Below, in pieces: positions 27,452-36,140 of a stretch of DNA of 64,000 nucleotides. The DNA lies in NCBI RefSeq assembly GCF_000169375.1, contig NZ_AAXY01000004.1, positions 248,001 through 312,000 of the forward strand, written 5' to 3'. Every line of letters starts with the position of its first letter. The first letter of the stretch is position 1. The DNA is from Marinobacter sp. ELB17 (GTDB lineage Bacteria > Pseudomonadota > Gammaproteobacteria > Pseudomonadales > Oleiphilaceae). The position numbers and the translations under genes were made by a program. The notes beneath the pieces are model-generated. The model was not told the DNA's origin, searched no databases, and worked only from the letters and a program-made list of their open reading frames with translations.

Positions 27452-27480
27452 GAAGAGATTTATTTTCTGTGATAGTTTAA
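27452..27480 (+). repeat. Fragment of the dispersed AGATTTATTTTCTGTGA repeat
   Basis: AGAGATTTATTTTCTGTGATAG is nearly the same as GACAGATTTATTTTCTGTGAGAG at 29394. The flanking 27218-27578 stretch otherwise holds only the ABC operon's upstream region and the ribosome site of the next gene. Confidence 0.55.
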
Positions 27481-27578
27481 GAGACGACGACAAACCCCTT
27501 CCTTTTCATTGCTCTGAAAAACCGTCAATGGGGTATATTGATCACCACGTTTATCATCTGTATGAGGAGCAACCCAGC

Positions 27579-27959
27579 ATGCTGGCAAAGAAAGAACCCA
27601 CCAACGTTATTGGTGAACCATTGGAAGTCTGCGGCAAAGATCCGGTGACCGGCTTTTTTCGGGACGGTTGCTGCAATACGGGGCCCGAGGACATGGGCAA
27701 CCATACGGTATGTGCGGTGGTGACTGACGATTTCCTGGCGTTTTCCCGCAGCCGGGGTAACGATCTGACCGAAGCCCGGCCGGAGTTCGGCTTCCCGGGT
27801 TTAAAAGCTGGAGACGGCTGGTGCCTGTGCGCGGGCCGTTGGCGTGAAGCGCTGGATGCGGGCTGTGCACCCCGGGTTCGGCTGAAGGCGACGCATCGAG
27901 CCGCGCTGGAGGTTTGTGACCTGGCAGACCTGAAGAAGCATTCGGTGGATCTGAGCTAG
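27579..27959 (+). CDS. DUF2237 family protein
   Basis: Function unknown. ATG 27579 has GAGGAGC about ten bases upstream and gives a 126-residue protein; an open extension to 27528 is less likely. It matches DUF2237 throughout: PLEVCGKDPVTGFFRDGCCNTGPEDMGNH, then VTDDFLAFSRSRGNDL and GDGWCLCAGRW. Several conserved cysteines hint at metal or redox chemistry. Monocistronic by position. Confidence 0.88.
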   Translation: MLAKKEPTNVIGEPLEVCGKDPVTGFFRDGCCNTGPEDMGNHTVCAVVTDDFLAFSRSRGNDLTEARPEFGFPGLKAGDGWCLCAGRWREALDAGCAPRVRLKATHRAALEVCDLADLKKHSVDLS

Positions 27960-28003
27960 TGGCACAAAGCGGGGAGGGCGGCAGAGCTCTCTCCACCGTC
28001 TAC

Positions 28004-28672
28004 TCAGGCAAAATCGTATTCCCCGCCTTTTTCAAGGGCGATTTGGTAAGCCGGTCTGGCGTGCACGCGTTTCACCCAGGCTGTGATACCAGGCCGGTTC
28101 TTGCCGGTGATGCCCCTGGCCACTGAGGCTTCCAGCGGAAAGCTCATCTGAATATCCGCAGCGCTCAGGTTATCGCCAAGAAACCAGGTGTTTTTTGCCA
28201 GGTGAGATTCAACAAAATCCAGGTGCGTTTTGATCATCGGGCCGATGAAAACCTCATTGGTTTTGTTCGCAATGCCTCTTGCCACCGGCTTGACAAAAAA
28301 CGGCATCGGGCTGGTTTTTACCTTTTCAAATACTAGGCGCATCAGCAGCGGTGGCATCAAAGAGCCTTCGGCGTAATGCAGCCAGTATGTGTAATCAAGC
28401 CAAGCCTGGCCGCCGCTCTTCGGCAGCATGGTGTCTTTGCCATAGGTGTGGGCAAGGTATTCGATAATGGCGCCAGACTCCGCGATAACCAAGTCGCCGT
28501 CGGTGATCACCGGTGATTTACCCAGCGGGTGTATTTTTTTGAGGCTGTCAGGCGCCAGCATGGTTTTGGGATCACGCTCGTAGCGCTGGATCTCGTAGGG
28601 CACTCCCAGCTCTTCCAGCATCCAGAGAATACGTTGTGAGCGGGAGTTATTGAGGTGGTGAACTGTAATCAT
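28004..28672 (-). CDS. Glutathione S-transferase
   Basis: Conjugates or reduces substrates with glutathione. The 222-residue protein has a thioredoxin-like N-terminal domain (MITVHHLNNSRSQRILWMLEEL; the serine/asparagine stretch supplies the GSH-activating residue), the conserved PLGKSPVI turn and ESGAIIEYL, then a helical C-terminal domain. Converges with the DUF2237 gene. Class and substrate are not predictable. Confidence 0.9.
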   Translation of the reverse strand: MITVHHLNNSRSQRILWMLEELGVPYEIQRYERDPKTMLAPDSLKKIHPLGKSPVITDGDLVIAESGAIIEYLAHTYGKDTMLPKSGGQAWLDYTYWLHYAEGSLMPPLLMRLVFEKVKTSPMPFFVKPVARGIANKTNEVFIGPMIKTHLDFVESHLAKNTWFLGDNLSAADIQMSFPLEASVARGITGKNRPGITAWVKRVHARPAYQIALEKGGEYDFA

Positions 28673-28734
28673 GCTGAAATCCTGTTCGCGTCAAAAAAAG
28701 TGTACCTCAGTAAAGTAGGCTGGAAATGACTTTT

Positions 28735-29020
28735 TGGTTCACCACCATCGCGCTTTGAGTCGCTTTCGCGAAAGCCGCAGGGCAGGGCAATACATAGGCT
28801 GATTTGCCTGGGAAAATATGACTGCGATTAAGCTTGGTGGAAATCATCACCGTCAGGTTCTGCTGCGCCATGCCTGCCAATATTGCCTCTTAGCACTAGC
28901 AAATTAACCTGCATGCCCACATTGACCGAGCCGTGGGTGTGCTGGGTGAGTCCCATGCCATAAACGCCGATGACGCGTTCCGCCTTTATATACACGTCGG
29001 CGGCTTTTTGCAGTGCTCAT
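28735..29020 (-). pseudogene. Remnant of a molybdopterin oxidoreductase (FdhF/YdeP-like)
   Basis: On the minus strand one frame reads ALQKAADVYIKAERVIGVYGM then GLTQHTHGSVNV and VNLLVLRGNIGRHGA, a conserved block of formate-dehydrogenase-like alpha subunits. After a stop and a lost section, another frame reads ISTKLNRSHIFPGKSAYVLPC, a block normally about 130 residues later. No start or full-length frame exists. This is the only support for the 440-bp gap between the GST and the next gene. Confidence 0.7.
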
Positions 29021-29111
29021 GTGCTTCCCCGGTCAAGTTTGTTCGTTTTCAGTCGCAAATAGGCTTGTAGCACCTTGCTCCCAATCCTAACCCCAGTCCT
29101 AGCCCCAATCA

Positions 29112-29312
29112 CTACCCTCGGGGGCCGAACAGTAACCAGATGATTAAGCCGATCAAGGGAAACGCAAGTAGTACGATAATCCAGATCACTTTGGCGACAG
29201 TGCTTGCCCGGCTCTTCGCTACTTTAACGATGGCCAAGATAACGATGACCAGCCAAACCAGGCTCAGCAGACCACCGAAGGCATTACCTACACTACTAAA
29301 TAGGCTATCCAC
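29112..29312 (-). CDS. Small membrane protein with PLDc_N-type domain
   Basis: GTG 29312, with AAGGAG six bases upstream, gives a 66-residue protein (VDSLFSSVGNAFGGLLSL..), with two membrane segments (about residues 12-32 and 43-62) and the end WLLFGPRG, as in phospholipase D nuclease N-terminal (PLDc_N) domain proteins. Such stand-alone domains have no known enzymatic role. A longer open frame upstream to 29438 crosses a repeat and is rejected. Confidence 0.75.
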   Translation of the reverse strand: MDSLFSSVGNAFGGLLSLVWLVIVILAIVKVAKSRASTVAKVIWIIVLLAFPLIGLIIWLLFGPRG

Positions 29313-29387
29313 GTCCTTCTCCTTGGTTATTGATTGGCATGTCCACGAACAGCATAGCTCGGATAATGGCGCATAGCCGAGTGAAAA

Positions 29388-29420
29388 ACAGGACAGATTT
29401 ATTTTCTGTGAGAGTTTTGG
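29388..29420 (+). repeat. Dispersed GGACAGATTTATTTTCTGTGA repeat
   Basis: AACAGGACAGATTTATTTTC followed by TGTGAGAGTTTTGG, sharing its core with the sites at 23388, 27452, 33842 and 50755. Confidence 0.6.
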
Positions 29421-29525
29421 GCTAGACTCAAAGGCCAACAGAAGAATCTACTTATTTTGCAGGACAGCGACGATTGACCGACTTACGCGAATGTCGGATC
29501 TGTTTATCAGGAAGGACGGGCTCGT

Positions 29526-29837
29526 ATGAAATACATCTTCGAAGTGCATATCAGGGAGGGCTATACCGCCGAGGATTACGCGGATGCCTGGATGCGTGCA
29601 AGCGAGTTGATTCAGCGCGCACCGGGCGCGCGGGGAACGGAATTGCACCGCAAGACCGGTGAGCCGGATACGCTTATAGCCATTGCCCACTGGGACAGCA
29701 AAGCCAGCCGGGATGCGATGGAGTCACAACACAATCCCGACGTGGCTGACATTATCCGCAGTGCGGCGCCTTTCTGTGAAATCCGGCCCCTTGGTGAGTT
29801 TGAAGATCCGGAGTGGGTGGTTAACCCGACCGGCTAG
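29526..29837 (+). CDS. Small dimeric alpha-beta barrel protein (antibiotic biosynthesis monooxygenase-like)
   Basis: The 103-residue product starts MKYIFEVHIREGYTAEDYAD and has the beta-alpha-beta pattern with LIAIAHWDSKASRDAMESQ, as in ABM-type ferredoxin-like proteins. These act as small monooxygenases or unknown ligand binders. An AGGAAGGA ribosome site lies upstream. It converges with the aldehyde dehydrogenase gene with no gap, so the 3' ends touch. Confidence 0.7.
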   Translation: MKYIFEVHIREGYTAEDYADAWMRASELIQRAPGARGTELHRKTGEPDTLIAIAHWDSKASRDAMESQHNPDVADIIRSAAPFCEIRPLGEFEDPEWVVNPTG

Positions 29838-31268
29838 TTACCAGTCGGTGACAGATTTCACTTCCAAAAACTCTTCAAGCCCCCACACGCCGCCTTCCCG
29901 GCTGCCGTTGCCCGACTGTTTCATGCCGCCGAACGGGAAACCTGACGATCCGGATTTGCCGTTAATTTCGATCATGCCCGACCGCAATTGCCGCGCCAGT
30001 CGGTGGGCTTTTTCTTTATCGGAGGTCTGGATGTAGTTGGTCAGCCCGTAGTGGGTATCGTTCGCCAGCTTTACCGCTTCTTCTTCTGTTTCAAACGGTG
30101 TGATGGCCAGAACCGGGCCGAAAATCTCTTCGCTCCAGATGGTCATTTCGCGCGTGACGTCTGCGAAAACGGTTGGCCTTACAAAATAGCCCTTGTTCAG
30201 CCCTTCTGGCCGGCCTTCGCCACCGGATACCAGCGTCGCGCCTTCTGCAATACCCTTTTTGATCAGTGCCTGAATTTTCTGGAACTGTTGTTCAGAGACC
30301 ACGGGGCCGATTTGGCGGCCGTCTACGTCGGCGGGGCCAACATCTGTCTGACTGGCAACCAATGCGGCGGTTTCAACAGCCTGTTTGTAAAGTGACTTCT
30401 CGACAAGCATCCGTGTGGGCGCGTTGCAGGACTGGCCTGAGTTCGCGAAGCAATGGCGCACGCCACGCGTTATGGCTTTTTCATCGGAGTCTGCAAAGAT
30501 GATGTTAGCGCCTTTGCCGCCCAGTTCCAGGCCAACTCGCTTCACGGTGTCTGCTGCGGCAATGGTGATGGCTTTGCCGGCACGGGTTGAACCGGTAAAG
30601 CTGACCAGATCGATATCCGGGTGCTTTGAAAGTTGCGAGCCAACGCCTTCGCCATCGCCGTTAACCAGGTTGAACACGCCGTCTGGAAAGCCCGTACTGT
30701 CGATCATTTCTGCCAGCAGCATCGCCGACAAGGGTGAAATCTCTGACGGCTTGAGAACCACTGTGCAGCCAGCCGCAATTGCAGCCGGCACTTTCAGCAT
30801 TATTTGGTTCATCGGCCAGTTCCAGGGAGTTATCAGAGCGCAAACGCCCACCGGTTCGTGCATGATTCTGTTCTCTGGCGCGTGGTCACCCAGGGCGTGC
30901 TCAAAGTTGAAGGTTTTTAGAGCACGAATGGTGTTTTTTAGATGCGTAGCGCCGGCGCCTACCTGGGCCGTTCTTGCCAAATTGATGGGCGCTCCCATTT
31001 CTTTACTGATGGTTTGTGCCATCTCTTCAGCACGCGCGCTGTAGGTTTCCAGCAAGCGCTCTAGCAGGTCAATACGTTGTTCTCTGGTCGACATCGACCA
31101 GGCCGGGAACGCACTTTTTGCGGCGCTGACGGCCATATTCGTATCAGCCTCAGAACCCAAAGTAATCTTGGCAAATCTGGTTTCATCAGAAGGGTTGATA
31201 ACGTCTATGGTTTGGGTGCCCTCAGGCGTTACCCATTTTCCGTTAATGTAGAACTTGGTTGTATCCAT
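29838..31268 (-). CDS. Aldehyde dehydrogenase family protein
   Basis: NAD(P)-dependent oxidation of an aldehyde to an acid. ATG 31268 gives 476 residues starting MDTTKFYINGKWVTP; the longer open frame to 31373 has no support. Motifs: ITPWNWPMNQ, FTGSTRAGKAI, ELGGKGANIIFAD (general base glutamate) and NSGQSCNAPTRM (nucleophile cysteine), then EEIFGPVLAI. Similar to the broad ALDH class acting on varied aldehydes; substrate unknown. Different subfamily from BetB in this window. Confidence 0.9.
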   Translation of the reverse strand: MDTTKFYINGKWVTPEGTQTIDVINPSDETRFAKITLGSEADTNMAVSAAKSAFPAWSMSTREQRIDLLERLLETYSARAEEMAQTISKEMGAPINLARTAQVGAGATHLKNTIRALKTFNFEHALGDHAPENRIMHEPVGVCALITPWNWPMNQIMLKVPAAIAAGCTVVLKPSEISPLSAMLLAEMIDSTGFPDGVFNLVNGDGEGVGSQLSKHPDIDLVSFTGSTRAGKAITIAAADTVKRVGLELGGKGANIIFADSDEKAITRGVRHCFANSGQSCNAPTRMLVEKSLYKQAVETAALVASQTDVGPADVDGRQIGPVVSEQQFQKIQALIKKGIAEGATLVSGGEGRPEGLNKGYFVRPTVFADVTREMTIWSEEIFGPVLAITPFETEEEAVKLANDTHYGLTNYIQTSDKEKAHRLARQLRSGMIEINGKSGSSGFPFGGMKQSGNGSREGGVWGLEEFLEVKSVTDW

Positions 31269-31417
31269 TATGCGTCTGCTCTTGTGTGGAAGTTGGCTCA
31301 TGGTAGCAGACTCGTGAACTTTGACTTTCCTATTACCTCTTTTGGCACTTTTTTTTGCTAGCACCCGCGGCATGCGCTAGTTTGACGACTTCAGAGTTAT
31401 TGTCGCGGGAGTACGGG

Positions 31418-32488
31418 ATGTTGGAGTCGATCGAGGCCGGTCTAACCGCGTGGCTATTGCCGGGCGCATCTGCGTTACTGGCGCTGGTAGCAACCTACGC
31501 CACCTTTCGCGTTGCGTTGGGAGTGACACGTCGGGTTACCCGCTCCAAGGCCGTTCCCCGTATCTTTCTGGACGCTGCCGCCCGCGCCCTGGGCGTCTTT
31601 TTATGTTTGCTGGTGCTGAATGGGGTTCTGGAAACCGCACCTGATGGTCTTCCCCTGTTGGCGGAGCTGCAGCATTTCGCCACGCTGCTGCTGATCTTGT
31701 CGATGACCTGGGCGGCGGTGCGCTGCACCTCGGCCATCGGGGATGTGGTTGTTATACTCAACCCGGCACTTGAGCACCAATGGAAACGTGCCCGAAAAGT
31801 TGAAACACAGACCCGTTTTTTGGTTCGCGGCCTCAATGTCCTGATTGTGATTATAGGGTTGGGGGGCGCCCTGATGACCTTTGACGGCGTGCGCCACGTT
31901 GGTGGCAGCCTGCTGGCTTCCGCAGGCATTGGCGGTATTGTTTTGGGTTTCGCGGCTCGCCCGGTGCTGGGCAATCTGCTGGCGGGCGTGCAGATTGCGC
32001 TGACCCAACCGTTCCGTATAGACGATGTACTCCATGTTCAGGATGAGTGGTGCTGGGTCGAGGAAGTGACAGCGACTTACGTGGTGTTGCGGGTCTGGGA
32101 TCTGCGCCGGATGATCGTACCGTTGCAATGGTTTATCGAGAACCCGTTTGAGAACTGGTCGCGTAATACGGCCGACATGATGGGCACGGTTTTTCTCTCA
32201 CTCGATTACGCCATGCCGGTGCAGCCGTTGCGCGAGGAATTCGCGCGGCTGCTCAGACACTCTTCCCTGTGGGACGGAAAAACGGAGACGGTGCAGGTGA
32301 CCGACTCGAACGAGCGGGCGTTACAGGTACGTTTCCTGATGAGTGCCTCGAATTCCAGCAAGGCCTGGGATTTACGTTGCGCGGTGCGGGAGGGGTTGGT
32401 GACCTTTGTTCAGGGCAGCTATCCGGAATATTTACCAAGGGTTCGGGCGCGGCTGGTGGATGATCCAGATGCTGCCCTTGATCAGTAA
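31418..32488 (+). CDS. Mechanosensitive ion channel, MscS family
   Basis: Opens under membrane tension to release solutes in osmotic downshift. ATG 31418 gives 356 residues with three or four N-terminal membrane segments and the MscS core: pore helix region ASAGIGGIVLGFAARPVLGNLLAGVQIALTQPF split over TM3, then the beta domain with DDVLHVQDEWCWVEEVTATYVVLRVWD. Long for E. coli MscS (286) because of extra N-terminal helices. It fits the osmolyte-heavy content of the window. Confidence 0.9.
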   Translation: MLESIEAGLTAWLLPGASALLALVATYATFRVALGVTRRVTRSKAVPRIFLDAAARALGVFLCLLVLNGVLETAPDGLPLLAELQHFATLLLILSMTWAAVRCTSAIGDVVVILNPALEHQWKRARKVETQTRFLVRGLNVLIVIIGLGGALMTFDGVRHVGGSLLASAGIGGIVLGFAARPVLGNLLAGVQIALTQPFRIDDVLHVQDEWCWVEEVTATYVVLRVWDLRRMIVPLQWFIENPFENWSRNTADMMGTVFLSLDYAMPVQPLREEFARLLRHSSLWDGKTETVQVTDSNERALQVRFLMSASNSSKAWDLRCAVREGLVTFVQGSYPEYLPRVRARLVDDPDAALDQ

Positions 32489-32598
32489 ATTGTATGATTG
32501 CGGTTTTTCGCGAGTTTCAGGGTCATTGGTTCATTGTAACGCAATGATTTCAAAGCCACACAACGATTTTAAAAACCACACGACAAGGTGCTTTCTCT

Positions 32599-33813
32599 AT
32601 GACGGAATTCAAACAGGTTGCCGGCCTTTCAGCAGACCAGCTTCGCAACATTGAACGTCATCTTGATCGTCGCTACATCCAGCCAGGAAAGTTGCCTGGC
32701 GCGCTGACACTGGTAGCCCGGCGAGGGGAAATTGCCTACGTGAAAGCCCAGGGACTGATGGATGTGGAACGCAACAAACCTGTCTGCCGGGATACGCTTT
32801 TCCGCATTTACTCGATGACCAAACCGATCACATCTATCGCCATGATGCAGCTTTACGAGCAGGGGCGGTTTTTGCTGGATGACCCGGTACACAAGTACAT
32901 TCCGGGGTGGAAAAACCTGCTGGTTTATAAAAGCGGTGTTTATCCCAATTTTCTGACCACGCCGGCCACCAGCGCCATGACCATCCGCGACCTGTTCACC
33001 CATATGTCGGGCCTGACTTACGGATTCATGAACCGCACCAACGTTGACGCGGCCTACCGCGAGTTAGGGCTTGATGGCAGCCGGAACCTGACGCTGGAAG
33101 CACTGGTGAACCAGCTTGGGGAACTGCCGCTCGAGTTTTCACCGGGTACGGCCTGGAACTATTCCGTCAGCACGGATGTGCTGGGGTATTTGGTGCAGTT
33201 GCTGGCAGACCAGCCTTTAGACGAGTATCTGCGCGACAATATCTTTGGCCCTCTGGACATGCCAGACACCGGCTTCCAGGTTCGTGACGATCAGCTTGAC
33301 CGCTTCGCCGCCTGCTATCAGTACCAGTCGGGTGATCAGCTTAAGCTGCAGGACGATCCGGAAACGTCACATTTCCGGCAAAAAAATAAGTTTGTGTCAG
33401 GCGGCGGCGGGCTGGTTTCCACCATTGACGATTATTTCCATTTTGCCCAGGCACTTTGCCAGGGCGGAGAGTTTAGGGGGCGGCGGATTATTGGTCGAAA
33501 AACTCTGGAGTTCATGCGTTGCAACCACCTGCCGGATAATCAGGACCTGCCGGGCCTTGCGGTTGGAGCCTTCAGTGAAACGCCTTATGCCGGAACCGGC
33601 TTTGGCCTGGGTTTCTCGGTTAAGACAGACGTTGCCAAATCCCAGACCAACGGATCGGCCGGCGAGTACGGTTGGGGCGGCCTGGCGAGCACCAACTTTT
33701 TTATCGATCCGGTGGAGGAGCTGGTCATGATCTTCATGACGCAACTGATTCCCTCGTCGTCTTACCCGATCCGGCAGGAGTTGCGGGCCATTGTGAATGG
33801 TGCTTTGGTGTGA
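32599..33813 (+). CDS. Serine hydrolase of the beta-lactamase/esterase family
   Basis: Class C beta-lactamase-fold esterase or peptidase. The 404-residue product has the SxxK motif SMTK (S72, K75), a YSV element in [11 protein letters not shown] (about residue 188) as the second catalytic tyrosine, and a C-terminal [11 protein letters not shown] region in place of KTG. No signal peptide is evident, so it is probably a cytoplasmic esterase of the EstB group. Substrate unknown. Confidence 0.88.
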   Translation: MTEFKQVAGLSADQLRNIERHLDRRYIQPGKLPGALTLVARRGEIAYVKAQGLMDVERNKPVCRDTLFRIYSMTKPITSIAMMQLYEQGRFLLDDPVHKYIPGWKNLLVYKSGVYPNFLTTPATSAMTIRDLFTHMSGLTYGFMNRTNVDAAYRELGLDGSRNLTLEALVNQLGELPLEFSPGTAWNYSVSTDVLGYLVQLLADQPLDEYLRDNIFGPLDMPDTGFQVRDDQLDRFAACYQYQSGDQLKLQDDPETSHFRQKNKFVSGGGGLVSTIDDYFHFAQALCQGGEFRGRRIIGRKTLEFMRCNHLPDNQDLPGLAVGAFSETPYAGTGFGLGFSVKTDVAKSQTNGSAGEYGWGGLASTNFFIDPVEELVMIFMTQLIPSSSYPIRQELRAIVNGALV

Positions 33814-33841
33814 CCCACAGGGCTCTGTAACTTCAGGGAGT

Positions 33842-33878
33842 CCGGGATTGGAAAATAAATCTGTCCCGGCTTTTTTGA
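33842..33878. terminator. Terminator made from the dispersed GACAGATTTATTTT repeat
   Basis: CCGGGA and TCCCGG arms flank TTGGAAAATAAATCTG and are followed by CTTTTTT. It ends the serine-hydrolase transcript and faces the 3' end of the RcnB-like gene. The loop is the reverse complement of the repeat seen at 29388 and 50755. Confidence 0.7.
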
Positions 33879-33880
33879 TG

Positions 33881-34186
33881 TTACTGGTTGAGAATATCGA
33901 TGATTTCGCGGGTATCCTTGATAATCGTATAGACGCGACCCTCGATCTCTACCCGCTGACGGTTGCCATCGACGTCGCGGATAGTGCCGAAGCGCAGCAA
34001 CTCCCGGTCGAAATGATCACCTTTCCGATAGTTCAGCTTTTTCTGCCAGCCCGGCGGCAGTGGCTGGCCACGCTCGACTTTCTTCTGCAGGCCCGGCGGT
34101 AGCTGATCGCTATGAGATGACTTCGCCATTGCCGGTGCTGCGCCAATCATTACGCCCAACAGGGCAAACATCAGAATAGACTTCAT
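33881..34186 (-). CDS. RcnB-like small periplasmic protein
   Basis: The 101-residue product has a signal peptide (cleavage near APAMAKS) and then LPPGLQKKVERGQPLPPGWQ, the proline-glycine repeat of RcnB-type proteins, with YRKGDHFD and a short beta-rich end (VDGNRQRVEIEGRVYTI). RcnB affects nickel/cobalt homeostasis in E. coli; most relatives have no known role. A 212-bp stretch without a gene separates it from the EAL gene. Confidence 0.75.
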   Translation of the reverse strand: MKSILMFALLGVMIGAAPAMAKSSHSDQLPPGLQKKVERGQPLPPGWQKKLNYRKGDHFDRELLRFGTIRDVDGNRQRVEIEGRVYTIIKDTREIIDILNQ

Positions 34187-34398
34187 AATCTATTAACTCC
34201 TAAAATCACGATACTCCGCTAAGCTAACACGAGGTTGAACGCGGTGACGTTAACGCTGGTTCATGCCCAAGAAAGCCAGGCCCTCAAAACCGTCCGGTAA
34301 TCCCATCTTGAGCCCAGTGCCGCAGCCGTCATGCCGGTGGTTCCCAGAACAGACTTGGCACTCGCCATAGAGCTGGGCTGCGCCAGCTGTACTGCAAG

Positions 34399-36009
34399 TT
34401 ATGAGAAAGGAGCGGGGTGTGCGAAGTAGTATCCCTGCTGGAAAAACACGCCTGCTTCGTGCAGCCAGGCCCGGTCCTCTTCCGTCTCAACGCATTCCGC
34501 AATCAGCGTCATTCCAAGGGTATCTATTAGTGGCACAAGACCGGTTACCAGCTCCTGGGCACGCGGATCCAGCACCGCCGCGCGGACAAAAGAACCATCG
34601 AGCTTGAGCTTATCCAGCGGATACTGCCAAAGGTAAGACAACGACGAATAGCCCACACCGAAGTCGTCGGCAGCAATCTGAACCCCGCGCTCGTGTGCTG
34701 CCTTTAAAGGCTCCAGCACCAGTTCCGGTGAACTGAATACCCGCTCTGTGAGTTCCAGGGTCAACCAGCTTGGTGGCAGCTTGCTCTGGGCCAGGGCGGC
34801 GTCCAGTCTTGTCAAAAAGTCTGGGGCCGTAATGGTATTGGCTGTAATGTTGACCGCTACCGGCTTGCCCATGGACATCGCTTCATGACACGCACGCTCA
34901 AGGACCCAAAGATCGAGATTAACGATAAGCTGCATTTCTTCAATCACTGGAATAAAGTGCCCGGGCAGGATCATCCCCCGCCACGGGTGTTGCCAGCGGA
35001 TCAGGGCCTCCATAGAAACCGTTTCCCCGGTACGTGTGTCAACCACAGGCTGGTAATAGAGTTGAAACTCAGATTCACGAAGGGCGCGTTGGGCTTCAGC
35101 CGGTACCCAGCTGTGGGCTAATACGTGGTCTTCCAGGGCCAGGCTGAAAAATGAGTGGTTGAGGCCGGAACGCCGGGTCCGCTCAAGGGCGATGGTGGCC
35201 CGCCGTTCCAGATCCTTTGCAGTTGAGCCGTCCTGAGGAGAGCGGGCGATGCCCACATTTATGCGAAGCATGAACTGAAGCAGACCAACCTTCAGTGGTT
35301 CATCAAACAACAGGTCCATGGCCTGAATGCGCTCAACGGTATGGTCGTCACTTTTATGCTGGATGAGCAGAATAAACTCGTTGCCGGCTACCCGGCCAAC
35401 GCACTCACCCTTGGCTAGCGATCGCACGATACGTCCGACAGCCTGATGGAACGCGTGATCACCCGAATCCTGGCCCAAGGCCTGGTTAACGCGCCTCAGG
35501 CCTTCGATTTTAAGCCGAAGGACGGCCCATTGAGTGTTGGGGTGGCGGTTGAATGCTTCTTCAGCTTGCGCCATAACCACGTGCCGGGTTGGAATACCCG
35601 TGGTCGGATCCATATCCGGGAGTTGGTGCGGGTTATTCTCCAGGGGTTGGTCGTCGGTCAGTACAATGGCCAACGCGAGCACTTCCCGGCCTCTTTTTGT
35701 ATTCACAGGAATGAGTTCCCAGGCTACATCCATGCCACCAACTCGCTGGCGACAGTTCTGTAGGTCGCCCTCCGTAGCCTTGGCGTGGGCCTCTCGTAGT
35801 CCCCGGTTTCCCGCCGTTTCGGGGAATAAAGTGTCGATGCATTGCCCGAGCGAATGTTGATCTGAATCAAGAATCTTGTCGATACTTTCGCCACTGCCGG
35901 CCACAAGCACGCCAGTACTGTTAAGCAAAAGCTTTATGCCGGGGGTATCTTCGACTGGAAAATCATCGAGGAAACTGTGCGGATCCCAGTTCCATGTGCC
36001 ATTTGCCAT
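34399..36009 (-). CDS. PAS-like/degenerate GGDEF/EAL protein (probable c-di-GMP phosphodiesterase)
   Basis: The 536-residue cytoplasmic protein has a PAS-like N-terminal domain (about 20-120), a GGDEF domain (130-290) whose active-site motif is AGNEF at 208-212, so cyclase activity should be lost, and an EAL domain (305-536). The EAL domain keeps EAL (334-336), N387, ELTER, DDFG and a C-terminal QQGYYFAHP, the expected metal and catalytic residues, so it probably degrades c-di-GMP, with the GGDEF domain perhaps serving as a GTP sensor. No membrane segments. Confidence 0.9.
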   Translation of the reverse strand: MANGTWNWDPHSFLDDFPVEDTPGIKLLLNSTGVLVAGSGESIDKILDSDQHSLGQCIDTLFPETAGNRGLREAHAKATEGDLQNCRQRVGGMDVAWELIPVNTKRGREVLALAIVLTDDQPLENNPHQLPDMDPTTGIPTRHVVMAQAEEAFNRHPNTQWAVLRLKIEGLRRVNQALGQDSGDHAFHQAVGRIVRSLAKGECVGRVAGNEFILLIQHKSDDHTVERIQAMDLLFDEPLKVGLLQFMLRINVGIARSPQDGSTAKDLERRATIALERTRRSGLNHSFFSLALEDHVLAHSWVPAEAQRALRESEFQLYYQPVVDTRTGETVSMEALIRWQHPWRGMILPGHFIPVIEEMQLIVNLDLWVLERACHEAMSMGKPVAVNITANTITAPDFLTRLDAALAQSKLPPSWLTLELTERVFSSPELVLEPLKAAHERGVQIAADDFGVGYSSLSYLWQYPLDKLKLDGSFVRAAVLDPRAQELVTGLVPLIDTLGMTLIAECVETEEDRAWLHEAGVFFQQGYYFAHPAPFS

Positions 36010-36140
36010 ATATCCGATTCCCTGTCTGCGGAACTATTGCGTACGTGCAGTATGGCACTCATCCCCGCGATTGTGTAAGCGTCGCTAAATCGACAGTTTT
36101 GGGTTTCGTTTTGCTTCTTTCCGACTCCCCGGTTTATCGG

